A DNA stretch of 8,013 nt from Dehalococcoidales bacterium (GTDB lineage Bacteria > Chloroflexota > Dehalococcoidia > Dehalococcoidales > JAQTRN01). A program made the translations under genes and the position numbers. The notes beneath the pieces are model-generated. The model saw only the letters and a list, made by a program, of their open reading frames with translations. It ran no database searches and had not been told where the DNA came from. Location: NCBI GenBank assembly GCA_028711795.1, contig JAQTRN010000035.1:1-8013 (forward strand), read 5' to 3'. Positions within the stretch are counted from its first letter, which is position 1. Each line of letters opens with the position of its first letter. Below are positions 1 through 5,099 of this stretch, one piece after another.

Positions 1-181
1 TCTTGCCGGGGTGCCTCTTTAGCGCCTCGCTGACATAAGGGCGGCTGGCTGCTTTCTCGGCGATAGGGACAGCGTCCTCCAGATCGATAATCACCGCGTC
101 AGCTTTCAACTCTATGGCCTTCTCGATCCGGTCCGGCCGGTTGCCCGGCACAAAAAGGGCTGTTCTCAACGGCTTCATCAT
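1..181 (-). CDS. CitE / HpcH-HpaI aldolase family lyase, N-terminal part (cut by window edge)
   Basis: Only the first 60 codons are present; the gene continues past the left edge. The N-terminus reads LFVPGNRPDRIEKA (residues 9-22) followed by ADAVIIDLEDAVP (27-39). This is the first and second beta-strand signature of the citrate lyase beta subunit / malyl-CoA lyase-like TIM barrels: R15 is in the substrate/CoA-binding loop and D33-L-E35-D36 is the conserved acidic cluster. Family members cleave or form C-C bonds of 3-hydroxyacyl-CoA thioesters, usually with Mg2+. The exact substrate (citryl-CoA, malyl-CoA, methylmalyl-CoA) cannot be told from this fragment. The start is ATG at 181-179, 7 nt after an AGGAGGT Shine-Dalgarno at 195-189; a second ATG follows immediately (178-176). 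No citD, citF or other lyase subunit is visible upstream, so this is more likely a stand-alone CitE-like lyase than part of a citrate lyase operon. Confidence 0.85.
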   Translation of the reverse strand, partial: MMKPLRTALFVPGNRPDRIEKAIELKADAVIIDLEDAVPIAEKAASRPYVSEALKRHPGK

Positions 182-321
182 GCCTCATACCTCCTATCGT
201 CAGGAGCAATGTGAAATAAACTGGACTGAAAAGGTAACGGGCTGTAATAACTAGCTTCCGTCCCCTTACAGTCAACTAAACGAGCAGTTGCGGCAGCCCG
301 AGTTAGCCTGCTGCTGGGATT
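182..321 (-). promoter_or_regulatory. Structured 5' leader of the CitE-like gene, with SD-sequestering hairpin
   Basis: This is the stretch between the predicted transcription start (about 321) and the ATG at 181. Read on the minus strand, CTCCT (206-202) can pair with AGGAG (195-191) around the 6-nt loop GACGAT, which buries most of the AGGAGGT Shine-Dalgarno. Further upstream, CGGGCTG (300-294) is an exact complement of CAGCCCG (244-238) and encloses a small hairpin CAACT (290-286)/AGTTG (277-273). A competing helix, CTGTAA (271-266) with TTACAG (247-242), shares bases 244-242 with the long helix, so the two cannot form together. No match to a known riboswitch class was recognised and no poly-U terminator is present. 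If control occurs here, it would be at translation. Complementarity is seen; regulatory function is inference. The neighbouring 357-514, up to the next promoter, holds nothing recognisable. Confidence 0.35.
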
Positions 322-327
322 GGTGCC

Positions 328-356
328 AGAATAACACCCACCCCAGTGGGTGTCAA
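328..356 (-). promoter_or_regulatory. Sigma-70-type promoter for the CitE-like gene
   Basis: On the minus strand there is a perfect -35 TTGACA (356-351), a spacer of exactly 17 nt (350-334) and a -10 TATTCT (333-328, 4 of 6 matches). The predicted transcription start is near 321. It points at the CitE-like gene, the only minus-strand gene downstream. The spacer is almost wholly occupied by an inverted repeat (separate entry), which suggests control by a DNA-binding protein. Confidence 0.6.
334..353. repeat. Perfect 8-bp inverted repeat between -35 and -10, candidate operator
   Basis: The arms are ACACCCAC (334-341) and GTGGGTGT (346-353), exact reverse complements separated by 4 nt (CCCA on the plus strand). 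The right arm includes the last three bases of the TTGACA -35 box and the left arm ends exactly where the -10 box begins. A dimeric regulator bound here would cover the promoter core. A terminator reading is less likely: no gene ends nearby on either strand and the flank is only weakly T-rich on the minus strand. No regulator gene is adjacent, so its identity is unknown. Confidence 0.6.
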
Positions 357-514
357 TAGCCGGTGACAACTACTTTTCCGCCTGCTAGAGAATCTATAAA
401 ATACCAGCTCTTCTATTTGCAAGACACAAGCAACTCCTGCAACGCTGGCATTAACCCCCTCCCCTCAAACAGAACTCTGTGCACCGTCCACGTATCTATC
501 GGGAAATATCGTCG

Positions 515-543
515 TTGACATCCATGATAATCTATATAATAAT
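515..543 (+). promoter_or_regulatory. Promoter of the AbrB-PIN toxin-antitoxin operon
   Basis: A perfect TTGACA lies at 515-520. At 17-nt spacing the -10 would be AATAAT (538-543); an exact TATAAT also sits at 535-540 but with only a 14-nt spacer. Either places the transcription start near 546-550, about 30 nt before the antitoxin ATG at 578. Its position inside the longer open frame (from 479) is the main argument that the upstream GTG at 479 and ATG at 524 are not used. Confidence 0.6.
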
Positions 544-562
544 ACGATGTAGGAATTCGTAT
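542..562. repeat. Inverted repeat ATACGA-N9-TCGTAT, candidate autoregulatory operator
   Basis: ATACGA (542-547) and TCGTAT (557-562) are exact reverse complements 9 nt apart. They lie directly at and after the predicted -10 and before the antitoxin start. AbrB-type antitoxins generally repress their own operon through palindromes at the promoter, so this is a reasonable binding site. The arms are seen; binding is inferred. A 6-bp inverted repeat in AT-rich DNA may also occur by chance. Confidence 0.35.
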
Positions 563-577
563 GTCGGAAATCTAACG

Positions 578-877
578 ATGAAGGAAGTTAATTTGGCCGA
601 GAAAAAGATAGCTGATGTGGTGCTCCGCTCGAAACGACAGGTCACTCTTCCCAAGCAAATATGCGAGCAGCTTGGCATTGGGCCGGGAGATGTGCTGGAA
701 TTAGTTGTGGAAGGTTCCACCATTATAGCCAGGCCGAGAAAGGTGGCCGCTCTGGAAACACTGAGAGAGATTCGGCAGGCATTCGAACGTTCCGGCATAA
801 CTGAAGAAGAACTTCAGAGAACAGGGCGCCGGATAAGGCAGGAAGTGGCTAGGGAGCGCTATGGCGTCAAAGCCTAA
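578..877 (+). CDS. AbrB/SpoVT-fold antitoxin (VapB-like)
   Basis: Predicted 99-residue protein, antitoxin of a type II pair. Residues 12-54 are a swapped-hairpin AbrB domain: SKRQVTLPKQICEQLGI (18-34), then GPGDVLELVVEGSTIIARP (35-53), with the classic order of the polar turn, the 'P' entry to the helix and the G-D-x-L-x-L strand. Residues 56-99 are charged and helical and probably wrap the toxin. The domain binds operator DNA as a dimer, and the tail neutralises the PIN nuclease encoded next. The frame is open back to a GTG at 479, but the predicted promoter falls inside that extension, and residues before M34 of the long version are not AbrB-like, so ATG 578 is chosen. Its Shine-Dalgarno is weak (GGAA, 566-569, 8 nt away). 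The 3' end overlaps the toxin start by 17 bp, indicating co-transcription and probably translational coupling. Confidence 0.85.
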   Translation: MKEVNLAEKKIADVVLRSKRQVTLPKQICEQLGIGPGDVLELVVEGSTIIARPRKVAALETLREIRQAFERSGITEEELQRTGRRIRQEVARERYGVKA

Positions 878-1307
878 GCCGCGGGTCTTCCTGGACAGCA
901 ACGTCATATTCTCAGGGCTTTATTCCTCGCAGGGAGCGCCGGGCACCATAGTGGAGCGTTTCATCAAAAGTGATATACATGTTGTTGTGTCACCGCAGGT
1001 GCTCGAAGAAGTGATACGCACTATTAAGGAAAAGATTCCTAGTATTCTTCCCGCATTGAGAAGACTATTGGTAAGTGCCCCTCCTGAAGTCGTGACAAGC
1101 CCTGAGCTGACGGAGATAGAGCGCTGGAGAGGCAGACTATCGGTGGCAGACGCGGCTATTCTGGCGGCCGCGGTGGCCGCACAACCCGACTACTTTATTA
1201 CCGGTGACAATCACTTCCTCGAAAACCCAGACATAGGAGAAGAGGCGGGGCTGCGCATCATGACGCCGGCCCAGTTCCTGAAATCTATTGAACGCGAAGA
1301 GGCGTAG
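861..1307 (+). CDS. PIN-domain toxin (VapC-like ribonuclease, COG1569-type)
   Basis: The 148-residue protein is a complete PIN domain. Acidic residues that would hold the metal are visible in order: D12 in VFLDSNVIFSG (9-19), E50 in SPQVLEEVI (44-52), D97 in SVADAAILAAA (94-104) and D116 in DYFITGDNHFL (110-120). All four PIN-nuclease positions are therefore intact and the toxin is predicted active; VapC relatives cut tRNA or rRNA under stress. The N-terminal LDSNVIFSGL and C-terminal TPAQFL resemble the 'putative toxin component, PIN family' subgroup more than short VapC proteins. A Shine-Dalgarno AGGGAG (851-856) lies inside the antitoxin gene, and the 17-bp overlap fits an antitoxin-first operon. 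The RNA target cannot be read from sequence. Confidence 0.88.
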   Translation: MASKPKPRVFLDSNVIFSGLYSSQGAPGTIVERFIKSDIHVVVSPQVLEEVIRTIKEKIPSILPALRRLLVSAPPEVVTSPELTEIERWRGRLSVADAAILAAAVAAQPDYFITGDNHFLENPDIGEEAGLRIMTPAQFLKSIEREEA

Positions 1308-1325
1308 CCAAGTCGCTTCTTAAAT

Positions 1326-1352
1326 CTTTGGATAAGCAAAGGTGATTGCTTT
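1326..1352 (+). terminator. Overlapping small hairpins after the toxin gene, weak terminator candidate
   Basis: Two alternative stems overlap: CTTTG (1326-1330) with CAAAG (1337-1341), and AAGCAA (1334-1339) with TTGCTT (1346-1351), each with a 6-nt loop. The second is followed only by TACC, so the U-tract is poor. They lie 18-45 nt after the toxin stop, where a terminator would be expected. A further bulged hairpin lies at 1371-1394 (TCAAAC 1374-1379 with GTTTGA 1385-1390). None is convincing alone. Confidence 0.2.
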
Positions 1353-1488
1353 ACCAGAATCAGCCCGTCCTTCTCAAACAAAAGGTTTGAAGAACCATCG
1401 AGAAGGGGAATAATACCCAACTGAAGCTTTGGTCACTTGAGTTCAGCACTCGACCAGTTATTGTGTACCGGCTGAATCCCGCTGTTAG

Positions 1489-1517
1489 TTGCTGATAGAC
1501 CAGTCAGCGGGTATAAT
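1489..1517 (+). promoter_or_regulatory. Promoter-like element upstream of or overlapping the small membrane gene
   Basis: TTGCTG (1489-1494), a 17-nt spacer, then an exact TATAAT (1512-1517). The predicted start of transcription is near 1524, just before a good AGGGAGG Shine-Dalgarno (1529-1535). The element overlaps the only ATG available for the following gene (1516-1518), so either the ATG or the promoter reading is wrong, or the gene starts at a rare codon downstream. Confidence 0.4.
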
Positions 1518-1863
1518 GCTTGGCCAAAAGGGAGGCTATTATACGGACCTGCTGATCCTCTTTGTCCTGGCTTTATCGCTGGCCATCGCTACCGTGGTGA
1601 TCAGGAAGCTCTTCGGCAAACGAGTGGCGGCCGTGGTCAAACTACTGCTGACTGCCGCCGTGATTTTACCGCTGGTACTGATCATCTTCTTCGGGATTAC
1701 CCGGAGCTTACAGGCCAGCCAGGAAAACGCCCGGGAAATCGGCTTGGCCACCGCCCGGGCAGTAGTAGATTACGCGATGGTCAACCTCCCCGGCATCGTC
1801 ATTTCCGATATCGCCGGTGTCGTGGTTGGTCACACGGTCGCGCCGCTCATCAAGCGCCTATAG
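1516..1863 (+). CDS. Small integral membrane protein of unknown function
   Basis: I do not recognise the family. Counted from ATG 1516, the 115-residue product has a hydrophobic span at residues 11-29 (DLLILFVLALSLAIATVVI), a basic loop RKLFGKR (30-36), a second span at about 42-61, a polar segment with SQENAREIG, and a third moderately hydrophobic stretch at about 94-109. This gives two or three membrane passes with the basic loop probably cytoplasmic. The start is uncertain: ATG 1516 has no Shine-Dalgarno and coincides with a TATAAT, an in-frame TTG exists at 1489, and the best Shine-Dalgarno (1529-1535) faces no in-frame ATG, GTG or TTG. The stop TAG (1861-1863) overlaps the stop of the convergent gap gene. 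Codon use is similar to neighbours, so it is likely a real gene. Confidence 0.6.
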   Translation: MLGQKGGYYTDLLILFVLALSLAIATVVIRKLFGKRVAAVVKLLLTAAVILPLVLIIFFGITRSLQASQENAREIGLATARAVVDYAMVNLPGIVISDIAGVVVGHTVAPLIKRL

Positions 1864-2871
1864 GCCTTTGCCAGCGATATAAGCGGCCAGATCGGCCAGG
1901 CGGCAGCTATAGCCCCACTCGTTATCATACCAGGCAAACACTTTGACCATGTTATCGCCGATAACCATCGTGCTGGGAGCGTCAAAGATGGCGCTGGCCG
2001 GATTTCCCCGGAAGTCCGTGCTGACCAGTTCTTCCTCACAGTACTCCAGTATGCCGGCGAGCGTCCCCTCGGCGGCAGTCTGGAAAGCCCGGTTGACCTG
2101 TTCTACCGTGACCTTCTGGCCCAGCTCGGCCACGAAATCAACTACGGAAACAGTGGGTACCGGCACTCTGATGGCCAGCCCGTGTATTCTACCCTTAAGC
2201 TCAGGGATAATCTCCCCCACCATCCGGGCTGCCCCCGTAGTAGTGGGGACGATATTCTGAGCGGCCGCCCGGGCCCGGCGCAGGTCTTTGTGCGCCATAT
2301 CCTGGAGCCGCTGGTCATTAGTATAGGCGTGAATGGTGGTCATTAGCCCTTTGTTCAGTCCGAAGTTCTGGTGCAACACCTTAACTACCGGAGCGATACC
2401 ATTGGTAGTACAGGAGGCGTTGGAGATAATGTGATGTTTTTTGGGGTCGTATTGCTCTTCGTTGACTCCCAGAACGATGGTAACATCTTCATTACGAGAC
2501 GGCGCCGAAATGAGTACCTTCTTGGCGCCACCCTGCTTGTGCGCCGCGGCCTTAGTGGCATCGGTAAACAGACCGGTGGATTCGATCACTATGTCAACGC
2601 CGTAATCCCGCCACGGGATTTTGCCGGGGTCCCGTTCCGCCAGCACCTTGATCCGGTTATCATCAACAATAATCGCGTCATCCGCGGTTTCTACCGTACC
2701 CATGTACCGACCGTAAGTGCTATCCCACTTTAAAAGGTGGGCATTCGTTTTAGTATCAGTCAGATCATTGATGGCCACCACTTCCAGTTCATCGTTGTGG
2801 TACTGATTAATCGTCCTGAGGGTTAAGCGCCCGATCCTTCCAAAGCCGTTAATGCCAATCCTGGTTGCCAT
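1858..2871 (-). CDS. gap: Glyceraldehyde-3-phosphate dehydrogenase, type I
   Basis: Converts glyceraldehyde-3-phosphate, phosphate and NAD(P)+ to 1,3-bisphosphoglycerate in the cytoplasm, reversibly, so it serves glycolysis or gluconeogenesis. The 337-residue length is typical. The Rossmann motif GINGFGRIGRL is at 6-16. The active-site segment SNASCTTN (150-157) carries catalytic C154, H181 is the base, and the C-terminal WYDNEWGYSCRL is intact. D36 in IND, which normally contacts the NAD ribose, is kept. In the S-loop the usual Leu-Pro pair of NAD-specific enzymes is Met-Ala (M192-A193), so coenzyme preference may be relaxed. The ATG at 2871 has AAAGGAGG 5 nt upstream (2884-2877). The gene follows eno by 43 nt and is probably in its operon. 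Its stop overlaps the convergent membrane gene, leaving no room for a terminator between them. Confidence 0.97.
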   Translation of the reverse strand: MATRIGINGFGRIGRLTLRTINQYHNDELEVVAINDLTDTKTNAHLLKWDSTYGRYMGTVETADDAIIVDDNRIKVLAERDPGKIPWRDYGVDIVIESTGLFTDATKAAAHKQGGAKKVLISAPSRNEDVTIVLGVNEEQYDPKKHHIISNASCTTNGIAPVVKVLHQNFGLNKGLMTTIHAYTNDQRLQDMAHKDLRRARAAAQNIVPTTTGAARMVGEIIPELKGRIHGLAIRVPVPTVSVVDFVAELGQKVTVEQVNRAFQTAAEGTLAGILEYCEEELVSTDFRGNPASAIFDAPSTMVIGDNMVKVFAWYDNEWGYSCRLADLAAYIAGKGL

Positions 2872-2914
2872 TTCTGCCTCCTTTATCTGAATTAACCCGG
2901 CTATCCCGATTTTT

Positions 2915-4201
2915 CTATCTTTTCAAGTGGGCAAAGGCCCGCAATCCGGCGAAACTAGCCTTTGGCCCCAGTTCACTTTCTATCCTGAGGAGACGGTTAT
3001 ACTTGGCGGTACGCTCCGAACGGCAGGGAGCGCCCGATTTAATCTGGCCGGTATTCAGTCCCACGGCCAGGTCAGCAATGGTCGTGTCCTCAGTCTCGCC
3101 AGAACGGTGGCTCACTACCGCTGACCAGCCGGCCTCATGCGCCAAACGGATAGCAGCCACCGTCTCGGTAAGTGTCCCTATCTGGTTCGGCTTGATAAGA
3201 ATTGAATTTGATGCCCGCAGGCTAATGCCCTTCTGCAACCGCTCCACATTGGTAACATAGAGGTCATCGCCGACCAGTTGGATCCTATCACCCAATTCCC
3301 GGGTCAGTAGTTGCCAGCCGACCCAGTCGTCCTCGGCCATACCATCTTCAATACTGATAATCGGGTACCTGGTTGTCCAGTCCCGATAGTAGTCCACCAT
3401 GCCTTTACTATCGAGAGACACACCTTCACGGGAGAGAACATACCGTCCATCCTTAAAGAATTCACTCGCCGCCGGGTCCAGGGCGATAAAACAGTCTTTC
3501 CCCGGCCGGTAGCCCGCCCGCTCGACGGCCAGCAGAATCGCCTCGACCGCTTGGTGGTTGGACGAGAATGACGGAGCGAAGCCGCCTTCGTCACCAACGT
3601 TGGTGTTCAAGTTTTTGTCTTTGAGTACCTTCTTCAGGTTGTGGTAAACCTCAGCCCCCATACGTAAAGCCTGGCTGAAGCTGGCGGCGCCCGCCGGCAC
3701 GACCATGAACTCCTGGAGGTCGGTTGAATTGGCGGCATGTTTACCGCCGTTAATAATATTCATCAGGGGGACCGGTAAGGTATAGGAATTTCGTTCAGCC
3801 AGAGAACGGTAGAAGGGGGTCCCCTTAGACCGGGCCACCGCCTGAGCCACCGCCAGTGAGACCCCTAAAATCGCATTCGCTCCCAGCCGCGATTTGTTGG
3901 CCGTCCCATCGAGCTCGATGAGCTTATGGTCGATCGCCGCTGGGTCAGTCGCCGGCATCCCGATGATAGCGGCCGCAATAGTTTCATTGACATTGTTCAC
4001 CGCCTTAAGCACGCCCAGTCCGCTAAAACGCGCCATATCCCTATCCCGCAGTTCTAAGGCTTCGTGCTTGCCAGTGCTCGCCCCCGAAGGCACCGCCGCC
4101 CGGTCAGTAGTGCCATCAGACAGTTCCACTTCGACTTCAACCGTGGGATTACCCCGAGAGTCCAGGATTTCCCGGGCGAGGACACGTTCAATAGTTAACA
4201 T
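2915..4201 (-). CDS. eno: Enolase (phosphopyruvate hydratase)
   Basis: Interconverts 2-phosphoglycerate and phosphoenolpyruvate in glycolysis and gluconeogenesis, and is often part of the RNA degradosome. The 428-residue product is full length. Landmarks: REILDSRGNPTVEVEV (10-25), SGASTGKHEALELRD (39-53), INGGKHAANS with the substrate-loop H155, GDEGGFAP with general acid E205, Mg2+ ligands D242, E285 (SIEDGMAEDDW) and D312 (VGDDLYVTN), catalytic base K337 (LIKPNQIGT), H366 (VVSHRSGETED) and K388. All catalytic residues are present. The ATG at 4201 has AAAGAGG 5 nt upstream (4213-4207), inside the 19-nt gap after the LOG-family remnant. gap follows 43 nt downstream, so the two glycolytic genes are probably co-transcribed, either from ligA or from the candidate internal promoter at 4459-4467. 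Confidence 0.98.
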   Translation of the reverse strand: MLTIERVLAREILDSRGNPTVEVEVELSDGTTDRAAVPSGASTGKHEALELRDRDMARFSGLGVLKAVNNVNETIAAAIIGMPATDPAAIDHKLIELDGTANKSRLGANAILGVSLAVAQAVARSKGTPFYRSLAERNSYTLPVPLMNIINGGKHAANSTDLQEFMVVPAGAASFSQALRMGAEVYHNLKKVLKDKNLNTNVGDEGGFAPSFSSNHQAVEAILLAVERAGYRPGKDCFIALDPAASEFFKDGRYVLSREGVSLDSKGMVDYYRDWTTRYPIISIEDGMAEDDWVGWQLLTRELGDRIQLVGDDLYVTNVERLQKGISLRASNSILIKPNQIGTLTETVAAIRLAHEAGWSAVVSHRSGETEDTTIADLAVGLNTGQIKSGAPCRSERTAKYNRLLRIESELGPKASFAGLRAFAHLKR

Positions 4202-4220
4202 CCTATCCTCTTTGAACCAG

Positions 4221-4472
4221 TTATTTTATAGCCAGCCTCAGGGCCTGCTCGACCGCGTCGATGGCATTTCGGGCCGGAACAATGGAACTGTCCTGGCGAC
4301 GGTTACGGGATAACGACCAGGTGGACAGGCCAATCACCGGTATGCCACTTTGCAGCGCATGGGCAATCTCAGCAAGAGTGCCGTAAGACCCGCCGATAAC
4401 CGCAATAAATCTCTTCTCTCTCATCCTGAAAACGGGACTGGTATCTCGACTGCTTTCTATGATAACAGCAAT
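4221..4472 (-). pseudogene. C-terminal remnant of a LOG-family (TIGR00725-type) protein
   Basis: An open frame of 83 codons (67 from the ATG at 4424) contains FIAVIGGSYGTLAEIAHALQ then GIPVIGLSTWSLSRN and an Ile-Asp-Ala-Val-Glu-Gln-Ala helix. GGxYGTLxEI is the signature loop of the LOG / 'lysine decarboxylase-like' nucleotide phosphoribohydrolase family, where the GG, T and E residues bind the ribose-phosphate and catalyse. Intact members have about 150-180 residues with a Rossmann N-terminal half that is missing here. In-frame sequence upstream of the ATG (IAVIIESSRDTSPVFR) runs to a TAA at 4475-4473 without the rest of the fold. The ATG has no properly spaced Shine-Dalgarno. I read it as a decayed gene or internal deletion trapped between pth and eno; a short translated protein cannot be excluded. 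Confidence 0.6.
4459..4467 (-). promoter_or_regulatory. Extended -10 element, possible internal promoter ahead of eno-gap
   Basis: On the minus strand TGTTATCAT (4467-4459) matches an extended -10 (TGn + TATCAT, 5 of 6 to TATAAT). A -35 at 17-nt spacing (TGTACT) is poor. It lies in the 97-nt gap after pth and points at the remnant, eno and gap. A very similar TGCTATCAT precedes ligA. Confidence 0.3.
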
Positions 4473-4517
4473 TTAGCCCAAAGTACAGACACACCTTGAG
4501 CCTAGCGAATAGCCTAA

Positions 4518-5099
4518 TTAATTATACTGGTTCATGGCCACAGTCAGGCCTTCGGTGAGCAGGCAGACAACAGCGTCGCTGACGCGGGACACCACCTGGG
4601 TGATTATCTGCTTTTCGTCAGGAGTAAAATCTCCCAGCACGTGGTTGATGACTTCTTCCTCCATAGCCGTGGAGACACCCTCGTTTATCACCGGACGGCC
4701 AATGCCCACCCGGACTCGCACGAAGTCGGGGCTGCCCAACTCAGTAATAATCGAGCCAATTCCCTTGTGTCCTCCGGAGCTACCGTTGTGGCGAATACGG
4801 ATCTTACCCAGGGGGAGGTCGATATCATCATGGATAACCACCAGGTCCTCCAGACTGACCGCAAACCTTGCCACCAGCAAGCTGACTGACTGACCACTCA
4901 GGTTCATGTGAGTCTGTGGCCGCGCCAGCGCCACCTTCATGCCGGCGATTTCTCCCTGGCCGGTCCTGGCCTGCGATTGCTTCTTGTCAAACCGGATGCC
5001 GTGCCGTGCCCCCAGCTGGCTGACACACATGAAGCCGATATTGTGGCGGTTGTTGGCGTACTCCCGCCCGGGGTTTCCCAAACCGACGATTAATTTCAC
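4518..5099 (-). CDS. pth: Peptidyl-tRNA hydrolase
   Basis: Cleaves the ester bond of peptidyl-tRNAs that drop off ribosomes, recycling tRNA in the cytoplasm. The 193 residues match the usual bacterial Pth length. Active-site residues are visible: N9 in VGLGNPG (5-11), H19 in RHNIGF (18-23), N66 in HMNLSGQS and D92 in VVIHDDIDLPLGK (87-99), with the glycine-rich GSSGGHKG (106-113) and C-terminal AMNQYN. The start is GTG at 5099-5097, overlapping the ligA TGA (5098-5096) as GTGA. This implies translational coupling; an AGGTG Shine-Dalgarno lies about 8 nt before it inside ligA. HKG replaces the more common HNG in the glycine loop, which occurs in other bacteria and is not expected to inactivate the enzyme. 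Confidence 0.97.
   Translation of the reverse strand: MKLIVGLGNPGREYANNRHNIGFMCVSQLGARHGIRFDKKQSQARTGQGEIAGMKVALARPQTHMNLSGQSVSLLVARFAVSLEDLVVIHDDIDLPLGKIRIRHNGSSGGHKGIGSIITELGSPDFVRVRVGIGRPVINEGVSTAMEEEVINHVLGDFTPDEKQIITQVVSRVSDAVVCLLTEGLTVAMNQYN

Noticed and set aside
334..353. Rho-independent terminator reading of the 8-bp hairpin
   Set aside because: No gene ends upstream on either strand and there is no clear T-tract. Registration with -35/-10 boxes favours an operator.
178..369. 63-codon minus-strand open frame covering the CitE leader and ending in TGA that overlaps the CitE ATG
   Set aside because: Its GTG start lies upstream of the predicted transcription start, no usable in-frame start exists inside the leader, and the peptide has no recognisable fold. 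It is more likely chance openness of leader DNA.
479..577. N-terminal extension of the antitoxin from GTG 479 or ATG 524
   Set aside because: A TTGACA promoter and its -10 fall within it, and the extra residues are not AbrB-like.
1371..1394. Bulged hairpin TCAAAC/GTTTGA as a terminator or small RNA
   Set aside because: No T-tract follows on either strand and no promoter is visible for an RNA; recorded only as a weak structure.
1308..1488. Search for a tRNA, small RNA or att site in the gap after the toxin gene
   Set aside because: No cloverleaf, GTTCGANNC-type T-loop or flanking direct repeats were seen.
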